A DNA stretch of 64,000 nt. Origin: Antilocapra americana. Lineage: Eukaryota > Chordata > Mammalia > Artiodactyla > Antilocapridae. Below the pieces are notes generated by a model that saw nothing but the letters and a program-made list of their open reading frames with translations, had not been told where the DNA came from and did no database searches. The stretch covers positions 14,878,204-14,942,203 of the forward strand of contig ML664183.1 of assembly GCA_007570785.1 (NCBI GenBank). Direction: 5' to 3'. The translations under genes and the position numbers were made by a program. Positions 11,506-22,869 of the stretch are shown one piece after another; within the stretch, counting starts at the first letter, position 1; every line of letters begins with the position of its first letter.

Positions 11506-12214
11506 TCATACATCAAGCAAAGTGATGTTTAAGTCTAAAGCTGAACAATGAATATGAGTGAGACAGGTAGAGTATGGGGGGATGGAGAGAAAGTTCAAGG
11601 AAATATGTACAGTCATGCGAACCTTTACATTCACCTGCTGTTAGAGTCGACAAAACCCCTCCCAGTGTCAGTAGCTGCTTTCAAATTAGCCTACAGTGTT
11701 TTTCAGTGAATCCTTGTTGTCCTTTTTGGGATTCTCCTATTCCTATGTTCATCAGACACTCCTATGCTTTCTTCTTCTTCATCCCACACAAATACTGACG
11801 CCACACAGCTTTTGTGGTAGTTGAAGGTTATTCCTGCTGTTTGTCTTTGGGGTTTTGAGGACGCCTTGTCATAATTTCATGGTAAATGCTCCTCCTGGGT
11901 TTCATGATCTGCTTATTTTGCACCTAGATGCTCCTTGTTTATGGGTGGAGAGGGTGTGATTAGGGAAAATTATAAGACTATGAACTGCTGCCACTGCCGT
12001 CTTTCCAGCATTAGACAAGGAAATTGGGCTTAAAAGTAATTTTGGCCACATTTTATGTGAATGGAAAAATGGTGATAATATTCAAGTCCTACTGACTACA
12101 AAAGGCTACATTCCTTCTACTTAGGGGGTGAAAAATCACCCAGTTCTGACTGTCACATTTTGACAGAGCAAAGAATGACCATAAGTGAACTGTCACATCC
12201 ATCCCTTTATGTTG
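11506..12214. other. unassigned sequence
   Basis: No recognisable gene or repeat. A 74-codon frame at 11,574-11,798 lacks any domain signal. Confidence 0.35.
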
Positions 12215-12350
12215 CAAAGACCTATTGAGCACCCTCCGAGTTCCTGGCTCTCTACCAGAGGCTGGAGACTCAGCAATGACAAGGCAGAACGCCCCCCATC
12301 TTCATGAAGCTCACATTTTACTAGAATATGAGAAACAGTCAAATGCAATT
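12215..12350. repeat. ancient repeat fragment, family not assigned
   Basis: The text 'gagcaccctccgagttcctg', 'gactcagcaatgacaaggca' and 'catgaagctcacattttact' is the pattern of a common old mammalian repeat, also seen at 27,510-27,622. It is a short relic. Confidence 0.45.
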
Positions 12351-12695
12351 AACATGCTCGATACCTCATGGCCTGTCTCAGGGGGCTAGTGAGCTCTCCC
12401 CAAATCATATTATTATGATTTATTTTACTCAACAAGTCCTAGTAAGTATCCTGCTAAATGCATTTGCCTAAGAGTCCACCAAATTACCCAAGTTCTTTGC
12501 TCTGACCCACTCAAGACTCCAGAGAGTATTGAAATAGCTCATTAATTTGGTATCTGTCTTCTGTCAATTTTATTATTAGTCAAGCCACAAGAACTATAGA
12601 CACGGAGAGGGGAAATATCCCCACCCCAACAACTACAAGCTCTTTCAAGTAGGGAGTCCTCTTTACTATTCTTTCTAACCTCTACACCTACATGG

Positions 12696-12820
12696 GAACC
12701 CGAGAACACTGGAGTGGGTAGCCTATCCCTTTTTCCAGGGGAACTTCCCGACCCAGGAATTGAACCGGGGTCTCCAGCATTGCAGGTGGACTCTTTACCA
12801 GCTGAGCTACCAGGGAAGCT
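12696..12820 (-). mobile_element. Bov-tA SINE (antisense, 3'-lacking) with TSD
   Basis: The plus strand carries the reverse-complement head and part of the body, ending in 'gctgagctaccagggaagct'. Perfect 8-bp flanks CTACATGG lie at 12,688-12,695 and 12,821-12,828, supporting insertion of exactly this shortened copy. Confidence 0.92.
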
Positions 12821-13004
12821 CTACATGGACACCAGATCCACAATTAGTACTGAATGTTAGTTGTTTGATTTTACAAAGGTCTGATTCTTCTAAAAGTAAC
12901 AATTTCAGATGCTATGATGAATAATGAAAGATTTTCAGGCAAATATGCTTTAGGTGACCCCGAAGATGACCCCAAGTCATCTTTATGCATAGCAAACTGC
13001 CTTT

Positions 13005-13240
13005 TTAAATCCTGAATCCACACTTTACTAGCTGTATTACTATAGCCAGTTTACAAACTTCTGAGAGACTCTTTCCATGCATGTTAAAAAAAGATGTAGA
13101 AGAATAAATAGTACCTCACCTCCCTCCTATTGCTGACATAAATGAGGTGACACACAGAGTGCTCAAAATTGGCGCCAACCACACAGGCTCCAGTCAGTAA
13201 ATGCTAACTGTCATCATCATTACTGATGACAGAGACGATG
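13005..13240 (+). repeat. MIR SINE
   Basis: Sense MIR order: 'cactttactagctgtattac', then 'agtgctcaaaattggcgcca' and a final 'cagtcagtaaatgctaactg'. The copy is diverged. Confidence 0.6.
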
Positions 13241-13599
13241 ATCACAAAGCTAGTCTAAGAGGATTGTTGGTGTTCCCTGGAGTGGAAGCTTTGAAGACTC
13301 AATCTCAGAGACTGAATTTTTGCCATTAGAATTTTATTTTCTATGAATCTATGAGCCACAGCTCATTCTTAAGGTGTTGCAGCACCATCTAACCTACTGT
13401 AATCTTGTAAATGAGCTCCACTAACTATCAGAGTAGGAAATTATATCTGTGCCTGGTAAATTCTATCTCCTGGAGAAATAAGTTTTTAAAAAATAGATTC
13501 ATCTAAGTCTCTGGAGGGTTAATTTTATTCAAGTTGGAGAAGCTCTTTTTTCATGATATTAACATTTAAATCAGTTAAGTGTGAGTAGCAGGTGGCCCT

Positions 13600-13858
13600 C
13601 CATAGTGTAGGTAGGCCTTATCCAATCAGTTGAAAGACAATAAAACAAAAATACCAGTATCCCTGAGCAAGAAGGACTCCTCCAGCAGACTGGAATTGCA
13701 CCAGTGGAAAAGTGAAGTCCAACTTGCCAGCCCACTCAGCAGATTTGCCAACCTTCATAACTGCATAAGCCAACTCCTTATAACAAATCTTTTCCCAGAC
13801 ATATGCACATCCTATTGGTCCTGTTCCTCTGGAAAACTCTTGACTAATACAGTCTAAG
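13600..13858 (+). repeat. ancient mammal-wide repeat ending in 'ctaatacag'
   Basis: Contains 'ctgcataagccaactcctta' and 'cctattggtcctgttcctct' and ends 'gactaatacag'. A mirror-image copy starts at 50,339. The family name is uncertain. The 75- and 94-codon frames across it are chance. Confidence 0.5.
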
Positions 13859-14147
13859 AAATTTTGCAGTTTTTCTTTTAGAAAAATCCAGAAACCTAAC
13901 ACCTATGCTCCCCGAGTTTTGCCTGGAGGCAGGGTGATACGGTGGGTAGACTTGGACTTTAAAGAAACATTGATCAAATGATAGCCTTTGGTGAATAATT
14001 TCAACTATCCAACCTCAGCCACCTCTTCTGGAATTGGGGATCAATTTCCCACCCCAAGAGTGTTTGTAAAGATTGATCAGTGCTTAGAAAGCATGGGGCA
14101 CATGATAGATACTCAATAATAAATTGTACTTAAGAGTATTCTCTAGT

Positions 14148-14164
14148 AAAAACACTATCTTCCA
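14148..14164. repeat. left target-site duplication of the L1 at 14,165
   Basis: The 17-bp AAAAACACTATCTTCCA occurs here and again at 15,041-15,057, bracketing the young L1. Confidence 0.95.
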
Positions 14165-15040
14165 GAAAATAATAGCCAATGAAGCAACGGACAATTAATC
14201 TCAAAAATATACAAACAACTCCTGCAGCTCCATTCTAGAAAAATAAACGACCCAATCAAAAAGTGGGCCAAAGAACTTAACAGACATTTCTCCAAAGAAG
14301 ACATAAAAATGGCTAACAAACACATGAAAAGATGTTCAACATCACTCATTATCAGAGAAATGCAAATCAAAACCACAATGAGGCATCACTTTACACCAGT
14401 CAGAATGGCTGCCATCCAAAAATCTACAAGCAATAAATGCTGGAGAGGATGTGGAGAAAAGGCAACTCTCCTACACTGTTGGTGGGAATGTAAACTAGTA
14501 CAGCCACTATGGAAAACAGTGTGGAGGTTCCTTAAAAAGCTGCAAATAGTCCTGCCATATGACCCAGCAATCCCACTGCTGGGCATATACACCGAGGAAA
14601 CCAGAATTGAAAGAGACACGTGTACCCCAATCGCTGCATTGTTTACAATAGCCAGGACATGGAAGCAACCTAGATGCCCATCAACTGACGAATGGATAAG
14701 AAAGCTGTAATACATATACACAATGGAATATTACTCAGCATTAAAAAAAAAAATTCATTTGAATCAATTCTACTCAGATGGACCGAACTGGAGCCCATTA
14801 TCCAGAGTGAAGTAAGCCAGAAGCAAAAACAACAATACAGTATATTAACACANNNNNNNNNNACATGTTAATTATCATATGTCTAATCAATCGCCAGCCC
14901 AGGATTGATGCTCGGGACTGGTGCATTGAGATTTCCCAGGGGGGAGGGAGGAGAGAGGGGTTTCTGGAGGGGGAGCATATGTAAACCCATGGTGATATCA
15001 TGGCATTGTATGACAAAAACAATAAAAGGGAAGAAAAAAA
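14165..15040 (+). mobile_element. young 5'-truncated L1 with 17-bp TSD
   Basis: The element starts inside L1 ORF2 and carries the ORF2 C-terminal region (a 133-codon frame at 14,309-14,710 with the conserved [12 protein letters not shown] stretch at about 14,475-14,512), then the ruminant L1 3' UTR with its G-rich block (14,938-14,975), an AATAAA at about 15,020 and an A-rich tail. A perfect TSD flanks it. A gap of 10 N at 14,853-14,862 replaces part of the ORF2-3' UTR junction. Confidence 0.96.
14853..14862. other. assembly gap (10 N) inside L1
   Basis: The 10 N stand where the related L1 at 23,623-24,030 has about 135 bp (23,712-23,846), so the gap length is probably not the real length. 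Confidence 0.95.
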
Positions 15041-15057
15041 AAAAACACTATCTTCCA

Positions 15058-15519
15058 TCCTTATGTGGTTATGATTGTCACTACCCTGTGTGGGCCTCAT
15101 TAGAGCTGAGGAAAAGTATATACTTCTTGAATCCTGGCTTTCATTTAGTAATCAATATTCAGCCAAGGACGCTGGCCTATTTTTGTCACTTCTCTGAATG
15201 CTATAAACCTCAGGTAATCAACCTCATTGTTTAGCTGCATTTCTCTCTACAAAGTTATTCATAACAAGATCACAATTAGGTGCAATTATCTCCTCAGACT
15301 GAATTGTAATCACCACAGAATGGAATTAAATTTCCATATTATAAAAAAATTTAGGAAGTAAGGCATCTTGCCACCTCTGGCAAACTATTCATTTGCTTGT
15401 CTTTTTGCACAAAATTATAATTTAGAAAACTATTTATCCTCCAATATCTGGGGGTGGGGGAGCTTAAAAATCTTCCTCTTAATACTGCAGTTTCCCTGGA
15501 TGGGTCTACACAGAGAGGA
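15058..15519. other. unassigned sequence
   Basis: No gene or repeat was recognised in this stretch right of the L1. Confidence 0.3.
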
Positions 15520-15712
15520 AGAATTCAGACTTACTGAGCACATGCTAAATTCTAGGCACTGTAATCAATAAGTCATACCTTTTACCTGATTTCGTCCTGA
15601 CAGTACCTCCATACAGTTGGCCTTGCAAATCCTATTTTGGTGATTTGAAAATTCAGACTCAAAGGAGTAAGCTGAAGTACCTAATGAAATCAGGATTCAA
15701 ATTCATTTTTGT
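15520..15712 (-). repeat. MIR SINE (antisense)
   Basis: Reverse-complement MIR order: 'cttactgagcacatgctaaa', 'ttctaggcactgtaatcaat', then 'aaaattcagactcaaaggag' and 'tcaggattcaaattc'. The copy is diverged. Confidence 0.6.
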
Positions 15713-16117
15713 GTTACTTAACATCACAACCACCTCCCTCAGGCAGGTAGCAGCACATTCTTTGTTCGAGAAGCTGGTCAGTCCCTCAGCCTAATGAGAA
15801 TTCCGCAACTTAACCATCATAGTTGATTTTTATCAATGTTGAGACATTTTATAACATTTTTCTATTTCCCTCGTGTTCAGATAATATAGCACAGTACAAT
15901 TGACATAACATAATGAAATGTAAAAACATCTGGGTCAGTGTCTTCTTCCCCAAATGAAGTATTTCCATAATCTGATTGACTCTAACTGACTTAGAAACAT
16001 CCCATTGAGCCCTCTCATTCCTTGATCTCATCTCAATGACTTTTCTCCAACCTCAGCCACTCAGTCTCATGACCTTGAGACTGTGTTACATAAAAACTGT
16101 TCTGCTACTCAATCAGT
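15713..16117. other. unassigned sequence
   Basis: Nothing recognisable is visible here. Confidence 0.3.
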
Positions 16118-16318
16118 GGACTCCCCTTGTGACTCAGCTGGTAAAGAATCCTCCCATAATGTGGGAGACCTGGGTTCGATCCCTGGGTTGGGAAGATCCC
16201 CTGGAGAAGGGAAAGGCTACCCACTCCAGTAGCCTGGCCTAGAGAACTCCATGGTCTGTATAGTCCATGGGGTTGTGAAGAGTTGGACACGACTGAGCGA
16301 CTTTCACTTTCACTCAGT
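16118..16318 (+). mobile_element. Bov-tA SINE
   Basis: Complete order with a well-preserved B box ('gggttcgatccctgggttgg' at about 16,171-16,190) and the body ending 'ggacacgactgagcgacttt'. It is among the less diverged copies here. Confidence 0.93.
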
Positions 16319-16744
16319 CAGTAACTATGCATCCCACCAGCTGTCCACTTGGCTTTTGTTTAACAACTATTATCACATTGACCGTTCGTCATCCTCCATG
16401 TGAGCTTCAACTCATTGATCCTTCTAATTTCCTTCAATTCATTACCCCCTTCTTTTTTACCTTCTTATCCAACTTGGAATCAACAGGCTATCATTTTAAT
16501 AGCATTCTTACAAATAGCTTGAGCTATTTGTTGAGCTTCCGACAAAATCTTTTATTGTAAAGAGGCTGAGCTATCTATTTATTCCATATCTTTCCCTGAG
16601 TAGCTAAACATTACTAGAAAAATGTCACGTGCTAGGTCATACTGGTTTCACTAATATCAATAAATGTATGGTGAAAATGAACATCTTCAAATTCATATGC
16701 ATGCTTCCCTGCAATCCTATCATGTTTCTAAGAAAGTTATCTTG
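16319..16744. other. unassigned sequence
   Basis: A 77-codon frame at 16,327-16,560 has no known similarity, and the region otherwise shows nothing. Confidence 0.3.
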
Positions 16745-16969
16745 AAAATACCCAGGAATAAACCTGCCTAAGGAGGCAAAAGACCTGTACTCCAAAAATT
16801 ATATGACACTAATGAAAGAAATCAAAGATGACACAAACAGATGGAAAGATATACCATGTTCCTAGACTGAAAGAGTCAATATTGTGAAAATGACTGTACT
16901 ACTCAAGACAATCTACAGATTCAATGCAATCCCTATCAAATTACCAATGGCATTTTTCATGGAAAGTAA

Positions 16970-17152
16970 ATGTGAGAGGTGCTCAGTCGTGGTCTGACTC
17001 TTTGCAACCCCATGGACTATACAGTTCACAGAATTCTCCAGGCCAGAATACTGGAGTGGAAAGCCTTTCCCTTCTCCAGGGGATCTTCCCAATCCAAGGA
17101 TCAAACCCAGGTCTCCCACATTGCAGACAGATTCCTTACCAGTGGAGCCACC
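16970..17152 (-). mobile_element. Bov-tA SINE (antisense) in L1
   Basis: Reverse-complement Bov-tA from 'gaggtgctcagtcgtggtct' to 'ttaccagtggagccacc'. The L1 text is interrupted after 'ggcatttttcatggaa' and resumes with 'attaaaatttgtgtgacg', so the insertion is well placed. Confidence 0.92.
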
Positions 17153-17265
17153 ATTAAAATTTGTGTGACGACACAAAAGACCCTGAATACCCAAAGCAAT
17201 CTTGAGAAAGAAAAATGGAGCTGGAGGCAATAGGCTCCCTGGCTTCTGATTATACCAAAAATTTA

Positions 17266-17458
17266 CTGTTGTTGTTGCTGAGTTGCTAAGTCATGTCCAA
17301 CTCTTTGCAACCCCATGCACTATAGCCCACCAGGCTGCTCTGACCATGGGATTTCCCAGGCAAGAATACTGGAGTGGGTTGCCATTCCCATCTCCAGGGG
17401 ATCTTCCCAACCCAGGGATCAAACCCATGTCTCATGCATTGCAAGTGGATTCTTCATC
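17266..17458 (-). mobile_element. Bov-tA SINE (antisense) in L1, GTT-repeat tail
   Basis: Begins with a small GTT run, then 'gttgctaagtcatgtccaac', and ends in a decayed tRNA head ('tgcattgcaagtggattctt'). L1 resumes with 'cagaatggtactggcacaga'. Confidence 0.9.
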
Positions 17459-18402
17459 ACAACAGAATGGTACTGGCACAGAAACAGAAATATAGATAAA
17501 TGGAACAAGATAGAAAGCCCAGAAACAAAGACACATATCTACGGTCAATCAATCTACAACCAAAGAAACAAGACTATACAATGGAGAAGAGTCTTTTCAA
17601 TAAATGGTGCAGAAAAAACTTGACAGCTACAAGTACAAGAGTGAAAGTAGAACATTCTTTAACATTACATATGAAAATGTACTTAAAATGGATTAAAGAC
17701 CTAAATATAATACCTGATACTATAAAACTTAAGGGGAAAAATAGGCAAAACACTCTTTGATATAAATTGCAGCCATACCTTTTTTGATCCATCTCCTAGC
17801 GTAATGGAATTAAAAACAAAAATAAATGGTACCTGGTTAAACTCAAAAGCTTTTGCACAACAAGGGAAACCATAAACAAAATGAAATAACAACCCACAGA
17901 TAGGAGAAAATATTTCAAATGATGTGACTGACAAGGGATGAATCTCCAAAATTTACTAGCAACTCATGCAGCTCAATTATCAAAAACCAAACAACCCAAT
18001 CAAAAAAATGGGCAAAAGATCTAAATAGACATTTCTCCCAAAAAGATGTGATGACTAACAGGCACATGAAAAGATGCTCAACGTTGCTAATTATTAGAAA
18101 CAAGCAAATCAAAATTGTACACCAGTCAGAATGGCCATCATCAAAAAGTCTACAAACAATAAATATTGGAGAGGGTAGAGAAAGGGATTGGTAAATTGGT
18201 ACAACCATCATGGGGAACAATATGGAGATTCCTTAGAAAACTAAATATAGAACTACCATATAATCAAACAATCCCACTCCTGAGAAAACCATAATTTAAA
18301 ATGATTCATACAACCCAATTTTCATTGCAGCACTAATAGCCAAGACATTCAAGCAACCTATATGTCCACTGACAGATGAATGGATAAAGAAGATGTAATA
18401 CA

Positions 18403-18433
18403 TATATATATATACACACATACACACACATAT
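18403..18433. repeat. TA/CA microsatellite
   Basis: Alternating TA then CA units ('atatatatatacacacatac') in the L1 where the consensus has a short 'tacatatacaca'. Likely slippage growth. Confidence 0.85.
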
Positions 18434-19162
18434 ATAATGGAATATTACACTGCCTTTAAAAAGAATTAATGCCATTTGTAGCAACACAATTGAACCCAGA
18501 GATCACCATACTAAGCGAAGTCAGACAGAGAAAGACAAATATCATATGATATGACTTATATATGGCATCTAAGAAAAGACAAATGAACTTATTTACAAAA
18601 CAGAAATAGACTCAAAGACTTAGAAAAAAACTTATGGTTACCAAAGGGGAAAGGTGGGAGGAGGGATAAATTGGGAATTTATTTAAGTACACACTACTAG
18701 GTTTAAAACAGATAACCAACAAGGACCTCCTGTATAGCACAGGGAACTATATTTAATATCCTGTGATTAAACCATAATGGAAATTAATATAAAAAAGAAT
18801 GTATATGTGTGTGTGTATAACTGAATCACTTAGCTGTACACATGAAACTAACACAACATTGTTAATCAACTAGACTCCAATATAAAACATTTTTTTAGAA
18901 GACCTTGTTCCATATTTGAGGGAAGAAAGAGAAGTCCTACATGTAAGCTGAATAGAAACAGACATCTTGGATCAGGAGCAAGATGGAAAATGAGGCAGAC
19001 ACAGAGCCTAGAGATGGAGCAATCCCAGCTCCTTTTGACATTGCTGGATTATTGCATCAACTCTTGCTGGAAATACACAACTTTGTGAATTTTTCAATTA
19101 CTTAAGGGAATTTATTCCTATGTTGTTAAAGGTCATTTCTGTTGGGAATTTCCTTTGCTTAC

Positions 19163-20168
19163 AAACCACCTTACCTGCTTCATGAGAAACCTGTATTCAG
19201 GCCAGGAAGCAACCATTAGAACCAGACATGGAACAACCAACTGGTTCCAAATTAGGAAGGGAGAACACCAAGCCTGTATACTGTCACCCTGCTTATTTAA
19301 CTTAAATGCAGAGCACCTCATGAGAAGCGCTGGGCTGGATGAAGCGCAAGTTGGAATCAAGATTGCTGGGAGAAATATCAATAACCTCAAATACACAAAT
19401 GACACCACCCTTATGGCAGAAAGTGAAGAGGAACTAAAAAGCCTCTTGATGAAAGTGAAAGAGAATGAAAAAGCTGACTTAAAACTCAGCATTCAAAAAC
19501 CTAAGATCATGGCATCCAGTCCCATCACTTCATGACAAATAGATGGGGGAAAAATGGAAAATGGACAAAATTTGTTTTCTTGGGCTCCAAAATCACTGCA
19601 GATGGTGACTGAAGCCATGAAATTAAAAGGCACTTGCTCCTTGGAAGAAAAGCTATGACAAACCTAGACAATATGTTAAAAATCAGAGACATTACTTTGC
19701 CAACAAAGGTCCATTTAATTAAAGCTGTGGCTTTTCCAGTAGTTATGTATGGATGTGAGAGTTGGACCATAAAGAAGGCTGAGTGCTGAAGAACTGATGC
19801 TTTTGAACTATGGTGTTGGAGAAGACTCTTGAGAGTCCCTTGGACTGCAGGAAGATCCAACCAATCAATCCTAATGGAAATAAGTCCTAAATATTCAATG
19901 GAAGGACGGATGCTAAAGCTGAAGCTCCAATACTTTGGCCATCTATTCGAAGACTTGACTCATTAAAAAAAAAAGACCCTGATGCTGGAAAAGATTGAAG
20001 GCAGGAGGAGAAGGGGACAACAGAGGACGAGATGGTTGGATGGCATCACCAACTCAATGGACATGAGTTTGAGTAAGCTCTGGAGGATGGTGAAGGACAT
20101 GCAAGCCTGGCATACCATGGTTCATATGGATGCGAAGAATCAGACATGACTGAGCGACTGTACAACAA
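19163..20168 (+). mobile_element. BovB LINE, 5'-truncated
   Basis: Covers the reverse-transcriptase core to the 3' end. A 126-codon frame at 19,155-19,535 matches BovB, but the catalytic site reads Y-T-N-D-T-T instead of Y-A-D-D-T-T (about 19,393-19,410), so the enzyme would be dead even in frame. Further stops follow at about 19,534 and 19,786. The 3' end has the usual 'gaatcagacatgactgagcg'. Confidence 0.94.
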
Positions 20169-20249
20169 GTAAAATAAATTCTAACTAACTTATTAAAAAA
20201 TAAAATAAAAGAGAGGGTTAAAGTTAATTGAAAACAAGCAATTAAAAAT

Positions 20250-20815
20250 AAAAACCACCTCTCGAACAAAATTCTCCTGCAGCCAGAACTGAATCTGTCA
20301 TCTCAGAAGAACAGTCCATACTTGCTATCCCTATTCTCCTCCCTACCTCACTCCTAGTCCACACTAAAGTGGCTTCTATTGCTATCATCTGAGGAAACCA
20401 ACTCTGGATAAAGTCACCAATGTACATATTTTTTACCACACTCTTTTTAAAAATCGCTTTCTAGACTATCATAATTTCCTAATTTTACTCCAGTATCTTT
20501 AAGTGTTCCTTCCCCGGGTCCTTAGAAAGCTTACATTTTGCCTACAGAGCTCTCAAAAGTTTGCATTTCTTTAAACTCAGTTCTAAGCATTTCTCTCTTC
20601 CAACTCTATATTCACTACCTGGGCAACCTTATTCCCAACCACAAGATATGATACAGCAGAAGACTCAAAATCTCCAACCAGAGCTTACCTTTACACTTCC
20701 AAATCATACAACTACTCCTCATTTCTTTAAAGTTGCCTACATTTCTTTTAAAATGTCTCAAAGACATCTCTAAATCAACATATTCAAAACCAAGTATATG
20801 AATTTTATCATAGCA
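20250..20815 (+). repeat. L2 LINE ORF2-region relic
   Basis: Pyrimidine-rich text with L2 landmarks: 'gataaagtcaccaatgtaca' (20,411), 'actctatattcactacctgg' (20,602) and 'acatctctaaatcaacatat' (20,764). No frame is intact. Ends are approximate. Confidence 0.55.
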
Positions 20816-20824
20816 GTTTATAGG

Positions 20825-20905
20825 GGTTAAAATAACAGACTCTAGTGCCAGATATGAAATCTCAATTCCACCACTTATTAGCTCTGTGTCCTTTGACAAG
20901 TTTCT
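20825..20905 (+). repeat. MIR SINE 5' part
   Basis: 'gactctagtgccagatatga', then 'ccaccacttattagctctgt' and 'cctttgacaagtttctgaaa' follow the sense MIR consensus. Confidence 0.65.
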
Positions 20906-21405
20906 GAAATATCTAACATTAGTTCCAGGTGTACAATGATTCATTATTTGTATATATTGAGAAATGACCAAAGTATAATAGGACTATAAATAGCAACAAA
21001 AAATTTTATTATGATGAAAATTTTTAAGATCCACTCTCTTAGCAACTTTCAAATGTACAATACTGTTAACTATGGCCAGTGTGCTATATATTACATCTCC
21101 AAGACATTTATTTTACAGCTGGAAGTTGTACTTTATAATAACCTTTTACCCATTTTTCCCACCCCTTGCAACTCCCTGCCTTTGGCAACCACCAGTCTGT
21201 TCTCTGTATCCATGAGCTTGGGGTTGTTTGTTGTTGTTGTTAGATTCCATATATAAGTGAGATCATGTAATATTTTCTAACTTATTTCACCTAGTATAAG
21301 CCCTCAAGATTAACCCATTTTGACACAAATGGCAAGATGTTCTCTTTTTTGATGACTAAATATATATATATACATATTCCATTATTATATAAACATATAT
21401 AGTCC

Positions 21406-21407
<2 letters not shown>

Positions 21408-21440
<33 letters not shown>
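21408..21440. repeat. (GT)n microsatellite, left half
   Basis: About 16 GT units directly abut the Bov-tA. A second GT run follows at 21,665-21,704, as if the SINE had landed inside one microsatellite. Confidence 0.97.
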
Positions 21441-21442
<2 letters not shown>

Positions 21443-21443
<1 letters not shown>

Positions 21444-21657
21444 GGCTTCCTAGATGGTGCTAGTGGTAAAGAAACCTCCTGCCAATGCAGGAGACGTAAG
21501 AGATGCAGGTTTGATCCCTGGGTAGGAAGATCCCCTGGAGGAGGGCATGGCAACCCACTCTAGTATTCTTGCCTGGAGAATCCCATAGATAGAGAAGCCT
21601 GGTGCGCTACGATCCAAAGGGTCCAAAGAGTTGGACATGACTGAGTGCCTTAGCACA
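21443..21657 (+). mobile_element. Bov-tA SINE, 'gtgctagtggtaaag' subtype
   Basis: The head carries the variant 'ggtgctagtggtaaag' and 'caatgcaggagacgtaagag', typical of one Bov-tA subtype, followed by a complete body ending at 'ggacatgactgagtgcctta'. It is embedded between two GT runs. Confidence 0.92.
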
Positions 21658-21662
21658 CATGC

Positions 21663-21664
<2 letters not shown>

Positions 21665-21704
<40 letters not shown>
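21665..21704. repeat. (GT)n microsatellite, right half
   Basis: About 20 GT units, followed by an AT-rich run to 21,722. Confidence 0.97.
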
Positions 21705-21706
<2 letters not shown>

Positions 21707-21775
21707 TTAAATATATATATATACCTTTTCTCTACATCCTCACCAACATTTGTTATTAAGTTTCTTAACTTCTTG

Positions 21776-21915
21776 GTATGACAGTTTCCCCCACTATGAA
21801 AATAATATTAATACCTACTTCGTGAAATTTTGTAAAGATTAAATGAGTTAACATATGTAAAGCACTTAGAACACTGCTAGAAACATGTTTGTTGTCACAT
21901 AAATATTTACTATTT
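21776..21915 (+). repeat. MIR SINE 3' part
   Basis: 'gatgacag'-type start, then 'gattaaatgagttaacatat' and 'gtaaagcacttagaacactg' match the sense MIR 3' half well. Confidence 0.75.
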
Positions 21916-21938
21916 ACACAGAAAACACTTCTACTGGT

Positions 21939-22155
21939 GTGTGCTAAGTCACCTCCATTATGTCAAACTCCATGCAACCCTATGGACTGTAGCCTGCCAT
22001 AGTCCTCTGTCCATGGAACTCTCCAGGCCAGAATATTGGAGTGGTTGCCATTTCCTTTTCCATGGGATCTTCCTGACCCAAGGATCAAACTCATGTCTCT
22101 TAAGTTTCCCACACTGGCAGGCAGCTTCTTTACCACTAGCACCACCTGGGAAGCC
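21939..22155 (-). mobile_element. Bov-tA SINE (antisense) with TSD
   Basis: Complete reverse-complement Bov-tA ending in 'accactagcaccacctggga'. Flanking 13-bp copies CACTTCTACTGGT (21,926-21,938) and CACTTCTTCTGGT (22,156-22,168) differ at one base and mark the TSD. Confidence 0.95.
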
Positions 22156-22168
22156 CACTTCTTCTGGT

Positions 22169-22869
22169 AGTACCCTCAAACGTGATCATACTGTTTTCTG
22201 TACATATTTATCAAATGACACTACATCCATCCAGTTACCTGTGCCAGAAATATGGGTGTCATCATTAATACCTTTATCTCTTTCACTTTTTGTGTTAATT
22301 GTCTGCTAGTAACCCAACCCCAATTTTTCCCTTCTATATCTTTCCCTTGGAGAATAATGGGTAGAAACCTAGATACCCAAGATACCAGGGTATCTGCCAG
22401 TGAATTCTTGGTTAGACTGCCACAATAAGAGGCATTACCGTGAAACTTCGAATGTCCAAGAATTGAAAGCTTTTTTCTTTTTCTTCAGCATCAGCAGGCA
22501 GACCCTTTCATAGTGGCTTACAGATGATTTCCTATAAATCACTCACCCAGGTACAAGAGACATATGTGATCATGGCAATCCTTTCCTATGTTCTTATGAC
22601 CAGCTGGTTCCTGAAAGCCAACAGTGAAACCTGAGATCTAATGGTAGCTGTCACTCGCTTTGGTTCCTCCAGCTCTTGGTTAATAAATACCCAGTCTCCT
22701 CTATTAATTACTTCACTGATCCACAATATCTTGGAGTAGTTTTATTTCTCCAAACAACCTCTGACTGATGTTCTCCCTAAATCAAATTTTATTTTCCTTC
22801 TAAATACCTTCAATCATATTGTACTATTTCTCTCATCTCCCTTGCTCACACTTGAATCTAAGTTGCTAT
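22169..22869. other. unassigned, possibly an old repeat
   Basis: The end of this stretch ('aaatacccagtctcctctat', 'ggagtagttttatttctcca', 'cctctgactgatg') has the flavour of an old LTR-type or other mammal-wide repeat, but I cannot assign it. Confidence 0.3.

Larger units (their letters stand above)
16745..18896 (+). mobile_element. older L1 ORF2 end and 3' UTR, hit by two Bov-tAs
   Basis: L1 ORF2 text begins at about 16,745 ('tacccaggaataaacctgcc'), resumes at 17,153 and 17,459, and continues through the C-terminal region (18,020-18,300) to an L1 3' UTR with 'caacaaggacctcctgtata' (18,718) and an A/T-rich end near 18,890. All frames are short and broken. A TA/CA-rich microsatellite at 18,403-18,433 has grown inside. 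The copy is more diverged than the L1 at 14,165. Confidence 0.9.
20906..21770 (-). repeat. old L1 (antisense), interrupted by GT repeats and a SINE
   Basis: Plus strand shows antisense L1: 'cttagcaactttcaaatgta', 'atccatgagcttggggttgt', 'ttccatatataagtgagatc' and, beyond the SINE, 'ctacatcctcaccaacattt' at about 21,733. A (GT)n-Bov-tA-(GT)n block at 21,408-21,704 splits it. Confidence 0.7.

Noticed and set aside
16118..16190. tRNA-gene-like B box
   Set aside because: It is the tRNA-derived head of a Bov-tA SINE. The same holds for the other Bov-tA and CHR copies, so none is a tRNA gene.
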